This document shows, one piece after another, positions 44,065 through 54,469 of a stretch of 64,000 bases of DNA (positions within the stretch are counted from its first letter, which is position 1; the number at the start of each line of letters is the position of its first letter). The translations under genes were made by a program, and so were the position numbers. This stretch comes from AWTP1-13 sp963840445 (lineage in GTDB: Bacteria; Pseudomonadota; Alphaproteobacteria; Rhizobiales; Hyphomicrobiaceae), in NCBI GenBank assembly GCA_963840445.1, contig CAWIZC010000032.1:1-64000 (forward strand), in the 5' to 3' direction. The notes under the pieces were generated by a model, which was given only the letters and a program-made list of their open reading frames with translations, was not told the origin of the DNA and made no database searches.

Positions 44065-44385
44065 TCAAATCAGGAAATCTTCCTTCTTGCCCTTGCCGCC
44101 CTTGGTCGCCGCAACCATCCAAAGCGGCATGCGGCCCCGACCGGTCCAGGTATTCTGCGGGTTCTTGGGATCACGGTATTTCACGGCAACCGTGCCCATG
44201 CCCCGGTGGCCCTTGCCGAGAACCTCATCGAGGGACAGCCCGTGCACCTTGGCCAAATCGGCCAATTTCTGCCGCAGCGCAATACGCTCCGCATTCTGCT
44301 TTTCGACCATTGCATGGTCGACTTGCAATCGCACTTCCGCCAATTCCGCATACGACATTCTATGGAGTGAGCTAATCCGGGCCAT
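44065..44385 (-). CDS. hns: H-NS-family nucleoid protein
   Basis: A 106-residue H-NS-like protein. An N-terminal coiled oligomerisation region (ELAEVRLQVDHAMVEKQNAE) is followed by the DNA-binding core YRDPKNPQNTWTGRGRMPLW (about residues 70-89), with the WTGRGR loop that inserts in the minor groove, and a lysine-rich end (GGKGKKEDFLI). Such proteins silence horizontally acquired, AT-rich DNA. Start at 44385 was chosen because the coiled coil begins there. It stands alone between the cytochrome pair and a small membrane protein gene. Its presence within accessory DNA fits, but it may also be element-borne. Confidence 0.85.
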   Translation of the reverse strand: MARISSLHRMSYAELAEVRLQVDHAMVEKQNAERIALRQKLADLAKVHGLSLDEVLGKGHRGMGTVAVKYRDPKNPQNTWTGRGRMPLWMVAATKGGKGKKEDFLI

Positions 44386-44609
44386 TTTGCTCTCCGGGCT
44401 TGAATGGATCCCGCACAATATCAATTGCTTCGATTGATAAAGAGTTGCCGCCGGAATCTAGTATTAAAACTGACTTCCGAGCCAACACGTCAAAATGACT
44501 TGGTCCGCCGAGAAACCTATTCTTGGTTCTAGGCCGGCACGGGTCGTCTGGCTTGTTTCAATTCCTGCTTCCGTTTCATGCGGTCAAGTCGGCGCAGCAG
44601 GAGCGCCGA

Positions 44610-44969
44610 TCAGCCTGTGTAGCGAGCAATTCTGAAGTTGAAGTAGTACGCAGGCGCCGCAAGCCAGAGGCCGAAGAGTTCGTTCATCCAAAGACCGCCG
44701 GGATCGGCTTGGTAGGAGGCGTCGAACACGATGCCGACTGCGAGCTCCAGCACGAGCAGCGGAAACAACCATCGCCACACACTGGCGAACTCAGAACCTT
44801 TTTCGAGACCGAAAAGGGCCACGCCACCGACGACCAGAGTTTGGGCGACCATTGAAAATGCGATGTAGGCGATGGGGTAGCTTTGGCTTAGGTTCTCGGC
44901 TTCCATGATTCCCGCGAGCACGAAGTAGAAAACTGCGTAGGCAAAGAGTGCGACCTGCCAAAGCTTCAT
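44610..44969 (-). CDS. Small hypothetical membrane protein
   Basis: A 119-residue membrane protein with about four helices: MKLWQVALFAYAVFYFVLAG, AYIAFSMVAQTLVVGGVALF, FPLLVLELAVGIVFDASYQA, and LFGLWLAAPAYYFNFRIARY. The regular alternation of helices and short loops supports real coding. No signature residues are recognised. The start at 44969 begins the first helix; the frame is open further upstream but without membrane character there. The upstream neighbour on the same strand is the adenylate cyclase gene, 150 bases away. Confidence 0.6.
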   Translation of the reverse strand: MKLWQVALFAYAVFYFVLAGIMEAENLSQSYPIAYIAFSMVAQTLVVGGVALFGLEKGSEFASVWRWLFPLLVLELAVGIVFDASYQADPGGLWMNELFGLWLAAPAYYFNFRIARYTG

Positions 44970-45121
44970 GTGATCTCCGCAGCTTTCACCGAAGCTCATA
45001 GAGCACGACGACGCACAATCCGCTAGCAAAACCATGTTGGCTTGCGTCACGCACAGCAAGCTAACGAGACACGTTGTGGGGGCAGGCTCACCGGTCAGGC
45101 CAAAAAGGACCGCTTCGGCGG

Positions 45122-47059
45122 TCATTCGGGAATGCCTGCGAGCCGCATTCCGCTGATCTCGCGATTCTGTCCCGCGCGATATCTTAAATCAGGCCACGGC
45201 TCCCGCTTCAAAAAGGCGCTGACGGTCTCCTTGGGATAGCGGCGCAACATTTCCGCCCCGACTGTCCTGGCCTCGTCAACCCGTCCCGACAACGCAAGCG
45301 CTGCCGCGAGGACGCGATAAGTATAGCGCACGTTCGGATTAACATGCACGCCGCGCCGCGCCCATTCCACCGCATCATCGTAGCGCTGCTCGTGAATGTA
45401 AGTAACTGCGAGCTGATAATACCAAAGCGCCAGTTGCGGGTCGCGCGGGCTCAGCTGGATCGCCTTGAGCGTGTGCTCGGCAGCCTCGTTGGACCGACCA
45501 AGGAAGACCTTGATCTGGCCGACGTAGTTATGAGCGACCGCAAGATTGGGATCGATGGCAATCGCACGTTCAAAAGCAGCCAATGCTTGATTCAGATCTT
45601 TCTGCAACCGCTTCAGCACGTAACCACGATGATAAATAGCTAGTGCGTCGTCGGGTTTGACCGCGAGCGCCTTGTTGACCACCTGGTCGAGTTCCTCAAG
45701 ATGCTCATCGCCCGAGCGGGCGTACCACGTCGATTGCCACTGGACCAACATCGCTTCGGCAAGGCCGTTCAACGCGGGAAGATACTCAGGGCTAAGCCGC
45801 AAGGCCGCCTCAAGCAGCTCCCGGGCGCGCTGCGTGCCCTCGCGGCTCGCCTGCTTGTTGAGGAGCGCGGAGGCGCGCATGGTCAGGTCGACGGCATCGG
45901 GATTGTTCGGCCGATCGCGCAAGGCGCGTTCACTCTCTGCCTCGGTGAGCGCGACCTTCAGCGCTACGGCAATGCGCTGTGTGATCTGGTCCTGCACTTT
46001 CGCGAGCTGCGCAATCTCTCCATCGAATCGTTCTGCCCACAGTTGCGAAGCGTTTGTGGTATCGACCAGTTGCACATTGATGCGGACGGTGTCCACGATC
46101 CTCCGCGCGCTGCCTTGCAGCGCGTAGCGTACCGACAAGTCACGCCCGATCTGCCGGATGTCGATCGACTTTTCCCTGAAGGCGTAAGCTGTAGCTGGGG
46201 CAATTACGAACGCGCCGGGAATGCGCGACAGATCAGTCGTCAGGTCTTCGCTCATTCCTGTCGCGAAGTATTCTTGCTCCGCATCGTGCGCCGCATTAGT
46301 GAACGGCAGCACCACTAGGGATAGCGGCGGTACGCCGGTCAACCCCCTCGGTTCCGCGATGTGTGAGGGCGGCGAACCGCGCAAACCTGCGGTTGTTTGT
46401 CCTGACGAACCAAGATACGTCCACAACGCCGCTGCGCACAAAAGGCCAACCGCAAGCGCGGCCGCGTACCACCACCGCGCTTTCTTGTGCTTGTCCGACG
46501 GTGAGTACTCCTTCGGCAGCCTCGTAATGGTTTCAGGTCCAAGCAAATAGATGCCGACTGGGTTGGCAATATTCTTGAGCGCCTGTTCTCCACGATTTTC
46601 GAACGGGTAAGCGACCTTCCCACGCACGTGCTCGTGTACCGTACTGGAGATGCAGATGCCGCCGGGCTGAGCCAATGATTCAAGGCGAGCCGCGATGTTG
46701 ACTCCGTCCCCATAGATTCGGTTGTCGTTGGTCAAAATATCCCCGAGATTGACGCCGATGCGCAATTCGATGCGCTGCGCGGCAGCGAAAGTGGCGTTCC
46801 TGTCAGCCATCGCTTGCTGCAGCGCGACTGCACTGATCACTGCCTCCACGGCACTGGGGAATTCCGCCAGAATGCAGTCACCTTCGATGCTGACAATTCG
46901 CCCCGCATGGGCCCGGACCTGCGGCCGAACCACGATTCGCAACGCGTTCTGCAGGCGCCGCCAAGTGCCGACCTCGTCTCCAGCCGTAAGGCGGCTATAG
47001 CCGACCACGTCGGCCAATAGGATCGCTTCCAGTCGGCGGTGCATGCGCTCTTGCGACAT
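45122..47059 (-). CDS. Class III adenylate cyclase with membrane segment and TPR repeats
   Basis: A 645-residue protein. N-terminal cyclase domain: EAILLADVVGYSRLTAGDEV (metal Asp17), RIVSIEGDCILAEFPSAVEA (second metal Asp), IELRIGVNLGDI, and YGDGVNIAARLES (transition-state Asn/Arg). A transmembrane helix follows (WWYAAALAVGLLCAAALWTY, about 205), then a TolB-amino-terminal-like domain (LSLVVLPFTNAA, EYFATGMSEDLTTDL, YALQGSARRIVDTVRINVQL). At least four TPRs from about 390 to 600 complete it (AIYHRGYVLKRLQKDLNQAL). This is a common rhizobial architecture. It makes cAMP in response to an unknown input. Start at 47059, preceded by GGGAGAA. Confidence 0.9.
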   Translation of the reverse strand: MSQERMHRRLEAILLADVVGYSRLTAGDEVGTWRRLQNALRIVVRPQVRAHAGRIVSIEGDCILAEFPSAVEAVISAVALQQAMADRNATFAAAQRIELRIGVNLGDILTNDNRIYGDGVNIAARLESLAQPGGICISSTVHEHVRGKVAYPFENRGEQALKNIANPVGIYLLGPETITRLPKEYSPSDKHKKARWWYAAALAVGLLCAAALWTYLGSSGQTTAGLRGSPPSHIAEPRGLTGVPPLSLVVLPFTNAAHDAEQEYFATGMSEDLTTDLSRIPGAFVIAPATAYAFREKSIDIRQIGRDLSVRYALQGSARRIVDTVRINVQLVDTTNASQLWAERFDGEIAQLAKVQDQITQRIAVALKVALTEAESERALRDRPNNPDAVDLTMRASALLNKQASREGTQRARELLEAALRLSPEYLPALNGLAEAMLVQWQSTWYARSGDEHLEELDQVVNKALAVKPDDALAIYHRGYVLKRLQKDLNQALAAFERAIAIDPNLAVAHNYVGQIKVFLGRSNEAAEHTLKAIQLSPRDPQLALWYYQLAVTYIHEQRYDDAVEWARRGVHVNPNVRYTYRVLAAALALSGRVDEARTVGAEMLRRYPKETVSAFLKREPWPDLRYRAGQNREISGMRLAGIPE

Positions 47060-47212
47060 GAAGGTTCTCCCGCGGTCCATTCAGACAGGGAGGTCAAGGG
47101 AACCCTTGCAGAATTGTTGGGCTTGCCACTGAGGTTCCCGACGCAGCTCGTTGCGGTTGGGCCAGCGCTTCTAGTATCGCAATCGCCGATGCCGACCGCG
47201 GTTATTCATCAA

Positions 47213-47580
47213 TGCAGCCTGGAAGGCGGGTGTTGACAATCCGTAAAGCTCGCAGCTGGACCCCGGAGACCGCGCCGCGACGTCGGGGTGGTCGGGACCC
47301 AGCGCCTTCTCGGCGATGGCGAGGCTACGCTGGTACAGCGGCTCGGCCTCCGCAAAGCGGCCCGTTGAGGTGGGTGCCAACTCGCGGGTGGTCGGGGCCT
47401 AGCGCCGTCTCGGCGATGGCCAGAGCGCGCGGAGACAGCTGCGCGGCCTCGGCGTAGCGCCCCTGGCGCTCGTACAGCACAACTAGGTCGTTGAGCGAGG
47501 TGCCGACGTCGGCCTGGTCGGGAACAGCGCCATGGCAAGCGCGCGCTGGCGATCAACGAAACGGGCGTTCGGTTCTGACC
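47213..47580 (-). pseudogene. Kinesin-light-chain-type TPR fragment, frameshifted
   Basis: One frame reads TSLNDLVVLYERQGRYAEAA, then RALAIAETALGPDHPRVGTH; after a shift, RFAEAEPLYQRSLAIAEKAL and GPDHPDVA. These are two TPRs of the long 42-residue kinesin-light-chain type. Both ends are missing and the second piece runs into unrelated sequence. Possibly once part of a larger TPR protein like those beside the cyclase gene. Confidence 0.55.
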
Positions 47581-47805
47581 ACCCGCGAGTCGGCACCCAC
47601 CTCAACAATCCGCGTCTTGAGCTTGCGCGTTGCCAATGCTGGCAGAGACACCAGCAACGCAATCGGCACCAGCAGGGAGCACCCCAACCACCGCAGTGCC
47701 ATCGCAGTTAAGCCCGACAAACGGGGAATATCTGCCAGAAGCTGACTGGGGCAGCGGCTCGCACGCACGAGGCAGTGCAATGACACCGCCCATCCGCAAT
47801 AAGGT

Positions 47806-48093
47806 CTATCGGCTTTGTTTGAGCTCATTGTGCAACGCGCACGACCGCCTCACGATATCCTGCACGGATCCGTCTTCGCCTGCGACGAAGCGGGTGGCAA
47901 CAGCATCGTAAATCGCCGCGGCCTCTTCGAAGCGCCGAAGCGTCGCCAGCGAATAGGCTTCCAGGATAAAGCCAAGGCCACCATTTCGAGCACGGCAGGC
48001 TCGGAGGCAATAGGCCACGGCACGCCGTAACGGTGAGCAGGCGAGGATGAGAGCCGGCACGCGAACAGGAGCCTGAAGAGCAGGCCGCCGCAC
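47806..48093 (-). pseudogene. Doubtful TPR-like tail fragment
   Basis: Reads ATLRRFEEAAAIYDAVATRF, a helix pair of TPR type, then GEDGSVQDIVRRSCALHNEL and stops. The upstream part (SPLRRAVAYCLRACRARNGG) is not TPR-like, so the frame is probably disturbed. It is likely another piece of the same ruined TPR protein region. Confidence 0.3.
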
Positions 48094-48338
48094 CGGCCGA
48101 TGTCATCAAGGCGCCAGTCAGGTCGACGAAGCCACCACTTCAATGCTGGCCGGCAAGATCGGATGCAGCGGCGTCAACGCCATCGGGACCTTGTGTAGGC
48201 CTTTCAAGTTGGCGCAGTGCACCCAAGCCCACGCCGCGAACTTTCGCATCTGTTCCAGGGTCGGAGGCATCCGCGCATGATCGCGTGATCCGTGCTCGGG
48301 TGAAGTCGCACGCCTAGTCAGAAGCACCTGTCTTTGCG

Positions 48339-48575
48339 CTACACTTTGGAAGTGGAGGAACGCGACGTAATCCCAGCCACTGTGCGGCGGGGGAAATCCG
48401 TACACGCGAAAGCGGTGACAGTGAGCGCGATCATGAAGCGCTCGCAGGCCACTACCAATTCCGCAAGATTATAGGGCTTATCGAAGAACAGGTTTCCAGC
48501 AACAGTGCGAGACGGGTCAACCGCACTGCCCGAGGTGTAGATGATGGGCACGTCGGTCCGGCCTTAATCCATCTC
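48339..48575 (-). pseudogene. C-terminal half of a response-regulator receiver domain
   Basis: Reads DVPIIYTSGSAVDPSRTVAG, then NLFFDKPYNLAELVVACERF. This is the second half of a CheY-like receiver: strand 4 with the conserved Ser/Thr (TSG) and the KP motif (Lys in DKPY) before the last helix. The phospho-acceptor aspartate and first half are missing, and the following 30 residues are out of family. A remnant only. Confidence 0.6.
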
Positions 48576-48607
48576 CGCATTACGTCTCATCCCCGGGACG
48601 GCGTGCG

Positions 48608-51515
48608 CTATTGCTTAAAGATCTGATCCAGCCAGGATTTGGAGGGCTTCGCTTTCGTGGGGATTTTCTTTGCGTCTTTGACATCCGCTGGAGCGCTCTT
48701 AGTAATTGCGCCGCTTTCGATGGCGCTACCGAGCTGCTGCAGCTCGAATCCAGCTGCGGTATGCTCTGTGTAGGTGATGACCTTCAATTCGCGCGTCTTC
48801 TCGAAGAACTCGCGCGCTTTGGCGACATCGCCTTGCGCAAAGTAGTATTGGCCGAGGTAGAAGTATCCTTCCGCGGTCCCCATGGTGCGATCGTCCCCGG
48901 TTCTGGCGGCGATGCCCTTGAGCATGTTCTCAGGCGAGAGGCGGCCTGTCATGACAGCCAGCGCTGGACGCGGCCAATCGCGAGCTTGGCTAGCGCCGCG
49001 CTCGACGACAGCCTCCGGCACGGGCTTGCCTAATCGCAAGCTGGTCCAGGTCAGCCACAGATCGCTCAACGCCTGGGCCTCTGTATCTGCGCCGTCGCTG
49101 GCGCGTGTGAAGTCCTCTAGTGCCGCATCGAGTTTGCTGGCGTAGAATTTGGCGATGCCGCGCTGATAAAAGCTCTTTGCATCGGTCGAGCCCAGCACGA
49201 TGGCTTTCGAGTAATCGGCGATGCTCTTCTCGAATTCGCCGCTATTGAAATAGGCGTAAGCGCGGCAATGCAGCGCTGTCGATTCGCTGATCTTTACGGC
49301 TTCGTTAGCATCCGCAAGGGCCTCTTGGGCCTGGCCAAGGTTCGCACGTGCCGAGCTTCGCGCGCAGTAGGCGCCGGCAAGGTCGTTGCCCGATAATTTG
49401 CCGGACTTAATGGACTCGGTGGTCTTGGTGACAGTCTCCTGTTGACGATCCCGCAGCAGCTGCGCGAAGTCCTTCTTGCTCTCGACCCTTCCAGCGACGG
49501 CTTTGACCCATTGCTTCGACAAGACCACCGCCGTCAGTGTATTGCCGACCGATCGCAAGTCTTCGGAATATTTGGCCAGTTGAGCGGGCTCTACCCGGTC
49601 CGAGAGAAGTCGCAATTCGATCGTGTGCCTGGCGACACTGCCGCGGAACGCCGAGGTCGACGTGAATGCAAACAGCTTATTTTGCACGGTCTGAACGCGA
49701 GGGTCAGACACCACGCGAACCTCGTTGGGGAACTTGATCTCGAAGCTGTATTTTGCGTCGAGCGGATATCCGGGCAGAAAGAGGGGCGTCGCACGGGCCG
49801 CGGAAGACGGCGCTGTCAGGACACCGAGTATGTTGGTCGGGGTGAAGCGCACGAACACGTAACTGCCCTGTTCGCCGGTCAGCTTGGGCACCTTGTAGGT
49901 CGCAGTGATCGAGACTTCGTTATTGATCCGATCATCCGTGATGTCGGGCTCGCCAACCATCGTCGATCCTGGATAGCGTGCCTCCAGGGCATCGGCGATG
50001 GTTTTGACGAACATCTCGCGCGGGTACTGCTCGTGCAAGAGCCGCACGCGCTCGGCGCCGAGCCCGCGCCAAACCTGGCGTGTCAGCAGCTGAGCCTCCT
50101 TGCCGAAAGCCGGCAACGAGGCCGTCTCGAAAACCTCGTCGAGGCTGAGTTCCCGTGCATTGGCGCTGGCGATGATCGAGATCTGACGCGTGTCGGGAGA
50201 TACGATCAGGATCTCAGATGCCTCATGCGCCTGGCCCAAGCGAGCTAGACGTCCATATTGGCCCATCCGGGTTGGGTCGAGAAAGTAGCTCTTGCTGTCG
50301 AGTGTGACCTGCACGATCGCGTGGTCGAAGAACTGGGGGCTCGGGAGAGTTTTGCTCAGCACATAACGCGGCTGTGACTGTAAGAGCACCGCCTTGCCCG
50401 TGATGCCAATTTCTCTAAGCAAGCTGATCAGCAGGAGCGACTTGTCCTTGCAGTCGCCATAGCGCCGCTTGAGAACCGCGTCGGGCTGCGAGGGCCGGTG
50501 CGAGCTTTCACCTAGGGACACCGAGAAGTAGCGGATTTCGGACTGCACGAACGCCAGGGCCTCGCTGACGCGCTCTTCCGGCGTGCTCTTCGCGCGGATT
50601 CTTTCGACGACCGCGCGCAATGCTTCGTCCGACGTCGACCGCGTCTCGAACAGCGAATTAGCCCAGGCCGCTACCTCGTCCCAGCCGGTGAACTCGGAAA
50701 ACTGAAGCAAGCGCGCCGCCAGATAGTTCGGCGGGGTCGACACCTCCGAGTTGAGACGCGGAATCGATTTCTCCTCGAAGACCACTTTGCGTAGGCCATC
50801 GCGCGTCGAATTCTGTGGGCGAAACCGGTTTCGCCTGACCTTCGCTGAGAAGGCGCCAGGAAATCTTGCGCTTGTCCGAAAAGCTCAGGCTGACGCGGCG
50901 CAAGCCGGTCTTCGGCCCCTGATCCCAGCCCACCGTGTCGAAAAACTTGTCCCCGAACACAGGATTGTGGCCCTGGCTCGAATACGCCATCACCAGCGTG
51001 TCGCCGACCCGCAAGTCTTCAACCAGAATGGATGCGGTGACCTCGCCGCTGTACATGCCCTGCTCGAGGGCCGTCTCTCGCTGCAGAAAGCGCACCGTCG
51101 ACGAGGACGTGCGGTCGAGGGTCTCGGACCCGCGCACGATCTGGATCGTGTGGAGTTGCACGCGCTGATATTGCGGCACGAATCGAATGGCAAGCTGCCC
51201 GAGGGCACTCAGCGAGCCCGGGTCGTTGACCATCATGGCGCGCCGGACATAGACCGTGTACGTGCTGCCGATGGAGTATTGCGTGTCGGCCAAACGCAAC
51301 AGCACCGGCTCGCTCTTATCGCCTTGCGGCATCTCGACTGGGTCGACCCACGAGGGCACGGGATTGCCGATCGAGAACGCGCTCGAGCCGATTTGGACTT
51401 CCTTGAGCGACGTGTCTGGGGAGGCAGTCTGAGCGACCGCTTCAAGGTTCATGAAAGCAAAGGCCAAAACCGCGCCCAAAGTGGCGCGGACAAGCCTGGG
51501 ACAACGAACAAGCAT
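48608..51515 (-). pseudogene. DUF3857/transglutaminase-like/TPR protein with one frameshift
   Basis: One gene in two frames. The 5' part (start 51515) has a signal peptide (MLVRCPRLVRATLGAVLAFA, then FMNLEAVAQ) and a DUF3857 domain (YTVYVRRAMMVNDPGSLSAL, IRFVPQYQRVQLHTIQIVRG, GDTLVMAYSSQGHNP). It goes out of frame at about 50805, where FDARWPTQ replaces FDARDGLRKV; one missing base explains it. The 3' part continues with a transglutaminase-like domain (catalytic Cys in RYGDCKDKSLLLISLLREI, His in FFDHAIVQV, Asp in YFLDPTRMGQYG) and several TPRs (SKAIVLGSTDAKSFYQRGIA). About 965 residues together. The frame restarts without a good start codon, so the halves cannot both be made unless by frameshifting. 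A base error is possible. Confidence 0.75.
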
Positions 51516-52042
51516 CTCTACAGCCCCCTGCCTCTAAGATCTCGGTGACCATCTGCATGCTAGCAGAGACGCCGATGCACCACTGTCAGCCGCCGCACGC
51601 GCGGCGCGCATCATCTCGGGCGAAATGCTCACGTCATCGCCCGGGGTCGCCCTTACCCGCAGCTACGGCCAGCCATCAGGCAACCCGACGCTCGTCGAGA
51701 TTAGCACCCGCCCTGCTCGCAACTGACAACGCTCGTTCCACGTGGCGATCTCCTAAGGCCACGGCGCGCACGCGAACTCGAATCGCTAAGGTCCCAATAG
51801 CAAACAAGGACCGAGCACGAACGCAAGCCGCGCTACGAGATTTCTCCCCAGTCGATCACAGGGGTCACCCCACCACTTCGGGTCGCTGTGGTGTCATCCA
51901 GCACCAATTGGGCGCGGATTACCGGGAAGGCACCTTTAGCACCACATCAATCATCCAACACCGACCCCGAAAACGCCGTGGCAGGTCACGATCCGGCCAA
52001 GCCACTTGGCCGAATCGCGTAGTCTGGTCACGCGTCGTCTGG
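51516..52042. other. No supported gene
   Basis: About 530 bases between two minus-strand genes. A plus-strand open frame crosses it, but its composition is arginine-rich and irregular, as in shadows. The promoter of the DUF3857 gene should lie here. Confidence 0.4.
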
Positions 52043-52657
52043 TCAGTTGCCGCCGAGCTTGAAGTTCAAGCCTGCCCGGACGACATCGGGTTGGAAATCG
52101 CCGCCAGAGAGGAACTCGATGCGGGCCGTCATCGTCTCGCTGATCTTGCCCTCAACACCCACTCCGAAGACAAAGCCTGAGTCAGTGCCGTCGAGTTTGA
52201 TTGAGCATCCTGGGCATCCAGTAATGCCGCCTTCCGCAGACCAGCTAACAATACCAATGCCGGCAGTCGCATAGGCTAATATGCGAGGGTCAATGAGATA
52301 GCCGATACGGCCGCGCACGGTGGCCATCCAATCAAGCGACGCGCTGGCGTGGGCGCAGGAGAACTGGTTGCAGGCGCTCTCCCCTTCCTTGATGCTGGAC
52401 ACCGCAAAATCGCCCTCGACGCCATAGACGATACGGCCTGACTGCCAGTTGTGGCCAATCTGACCGCCACCTAAGACGCCATCACCCCCATTGCCGAAGC
52501 CTACATGCACGCCAGCGTAAAGGCCCTGCCAGATTGACGGATAATAGGGTCGGTCCGGATAGGCGCCATTGCCTCCGTCAGCAGCTGCCGGGATTGACGC
52601 GACGGTCGTGCCGACAAGCACGGCCAAAGCGAACATGCCCTTGCGCGCGATTTCCAT
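52043..52657 (-). CDS. Omp25/Omp31-like outer-membrane beta-barrel protein
   Basis: A 204-residue porin-like protein. Signal peptide MEIARKGMFALAVLVGTTVA, then SIPAAA. The mature protein has IWQGLYAGVHVGFGNGGDGV, GGQIGHNWQSGRIVYGVEGD, DWMATVRGRIGYLIDPRILA, YATAGIGI and a terminal strand VRAGLNFKLGGN, the layout of the eight-stranded OmpW/Omp25-like family of alphaproteobacteria (outer-membrane stability, host interaction in relatives). Two cysteine pairs (CNQFSC; CPGC) are unusual in this family. Start at 52657; the frame extends further 5' without signal character. Confidence 0.85.
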   Translation of the reverse strand: MEIARKGMFALAVLVGTTVASIPAAADGGNGAYPDRPYYPSIWQGLYAGVHVGFGNGGDGVLGGGQIGHNWQSGRIVYGVEGDFAVSSIKEGESACNQFSCAHASASLDWMATVRGRIGYLIDPRILAYATAGIGIVSWSAEGGITGCPGCSIKLDGTDSGFVFGVGVEGKISETMTARIEFLSGGDFQPDVVRAGLNFKLGGN

Positions 52658-52902
52658 GTCCGAGTGCCTCCCTCTCAAGTTCCGATCGTCTCCCCCGCAG
52701 CCGACTCGATCAAAATATCGGTGGCTGATGTCATGTTTAAGATCACGATGCATGTCTGCGGAATATCGCGCTACGGCGGATCGCGCGAGCAATCGCGGAA
52801 TAAATGCAGCGCTATCAGTCGATTGACGACCGGTTACACTTGTCACGCACATGAGCATTTATGTGGTGCGAGGGGCACGTGAGACGTGAAAAAATCGGAC
52901 CC

Positions 52903-53209
52903 TCAGTGTTCCTGGAGCTCTCCAACTCGTAAGCCAGCGCCAGCCCAGATCGCGAACCCATGGATTATCCCGACGATGGGGACCGCGAGTTCCCATCGCG
53001 CCCAGGAAGTAGTGGAGCCAGTTCTTGCGAATGATGTTGCGAGCAACGTTGTCCTTCCCGAACGACACGAGGACCCGGAACAACCCGAACGACCTGAAAA
53101 ACCAAATCCAGTGAGTCGCCCAGGCGGCCAATGCGACCAGCCCAATCGCTATGCCGAGGGCGAGGAAAATCCACGTGCTGCCGTCGGAGGCTTGCGCGAG
53201 AATAATCAT
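52903..53209 (-). pseudogene. Small membrane protein with probable frameshift
   Basis: Starts at 53209 with an AGGGGA site: MIILAQASDGSTWIFLALGI, AIGLVALAAWATHWIWFFRS, FGKDNVARNIIRKNWLHYFL. After GAMG the frame turns charged (TRGPHRRDNPWVRD), while the next frame gives a hydrophobic end, LAVPIVGIIHGFAIWAGAGL, then RVGELQEH and a stop at 52903. The hydrophobic continuation is far more sensible, so one base is probably missing near 52985. About 100 residues, three helices, family unknown. Confidence 0.5.
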
Positions 53210-53545
53210 TGATGTCCCCTTTGACACTTTAGACCCTTCAGCACCCCGCTTTGTTCGCCGTCGGCTTTCCGTGCTCGGCGATCCTGGCGCAATGACGGCA
53301 AATGTCGGCAAATCAACGGCGTTCCACAGGCAAGGGCCCATCGCTATCTGGTGAGGCGCACGAGTCCGGAACTGGCACACATTACCCGGTTGCGGCGGCG
53401 CACAAATCCGCAGCTATCGGTGGTAGAACCGACTACTTGCGTTTGCACGCTCGATGCGTGCTCATGACCCGGAGCAGAACACCTAACTGATGCACGGGGT
53501 ATTCGGCCGGGCACCACCTTCTTATCTCAGAGCGATGCCGCCACG
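53210..53545. other. No supported gene
   Basis: About 340 bases with no recognisable coding, repeat or hairpin. It separates two damaged genes. Confidence 0.35.
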
Positions 53546-53860
53546 CTAGGTGCACTGCCACATCGTCCAGCAGCGGTCGAACCTGCGCTCGGCCAGATCG
53601 CTCTTCCTGATGCAGACGTAGATGCGGCCGAGATCACCCCACTGCATACCAACGTCGGTATCGCTGTCGATCTGCAGCACGAGCTGCCAGCGGTCCCGCG
53701 CGTGCCAGGTGCGTCGCGCGCTCCTGATCCTCAAAAGCGAACCAGGCTTGCCATGCGTCTGTCGATCGGCATTCAATCCTGACCCACCATCGGCTCGAAA
53801 CAGCGCCAAGCCTTCCGGCGCTACGCTGCGCTGCGCGCCTCCAGCCTTGGCGCTGCGTCG
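53546..53860 (-). pseudogene. C-terminal fragment of a DUF1963 (YwqG-like) protein
   Basis: Reads WQLVLQIDSDTDVGMQWGDL, then GRIYVCIRKSDLAERRFDRC and WTMWQCT before the stop. This is the end of the DUF1963 fold (LLLQIDSDDxxGxMWGDxGxLYFWIxxxDLxxxxFDxxW). Only about 65 residues remain in frame; immediately upstream on this strand lies the IS3 OrfB end, so the insertion (or the rearrangement that left it) removed the rest. Confidence 0.7.
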
Positions 53861-53926
53861 TCACAACCTAGAGGGTGGTCAACTCTTCGACGCCGATTGG
53901 AGTGCACCCCTGCGGGTGGACAAGGG

Positions 53927-54460
53927 TCAGGCTGCGGATTTGACCGTCTGCCGGGCGTTCTCCTCTTCGAACTTGACCGGGCTCCGGTATCCGAGCGCGG
54001 AGTGGAGCCGTCTGCTGTTGTAAACCTCGTCGATGAAGCGCGGCAATGAAGCCGCCACGTCCTCGAAGGTGTCGTACTCCATCAGGTAGACTTCCTCGAC
54101 CTTGAGCGTCTTCATGAAACTCTCGGCCTTGGCGTTGTCGTAGGGGTTGCCGCGCCGACCCATCGAGCCTTTGAGGCCGTGCTTTTCGAGTTCGGTGCGG
54201 TAGTCTTCGGCAGCATATTGCGAGCCGCGATCGGAGTGATGGATGCAGTCCCTCGGGGGCTGCCGGCTGGCGATTGCCGCTCTGAGGGCCGCGAGCGCCA
54301 GGCGAGCGTCGACGCGGCGACCGATGGAGTAGCCAACCACGCGCCGTGACCAGGCATCGAGAACGGCTGCCAGATAGACGAAGCCGACCGCGATAGCGAT
54401 GTAGGTGATGTCGGCAACCCAGAGCTGGTTGGGCCCCGTCGACACAAGGCCTCTCGCCAG
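53927..54460 (-). mobile_element. IS3-family transposase OrfB fragment
   Basis: The readable part holds the DDE core: PNQLWVADITYIAIAVGFVY (first Asp), LDAWSRRVVGYSIGRRVDAR, CIHHSDRGSQYAAEDYRTEL (second Asp), and NPYDNAKAESFMKTLKVEEV (Glu), followed by PRFIDEVYNSRRLHSALGYR and the end at 53927. The N-terminal third of OrfB and all of OrfA are missing. It cuts into a tyrosine recombinase on its right side and a DUF1963 gene on its left, so both neighbours are truncated at its borders. No terminal inverted repeat could be identified. Confidence 0.85.
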
Positions 54461-54469
54461 GTGGAGTGG

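Noticed and set aside
51545..52180. Plus-strand frame of 211 codons
   Set aside because: Irregular Arg/Thr/Ser-rich text; its second half lies opposite the outer-membrane protein gene.
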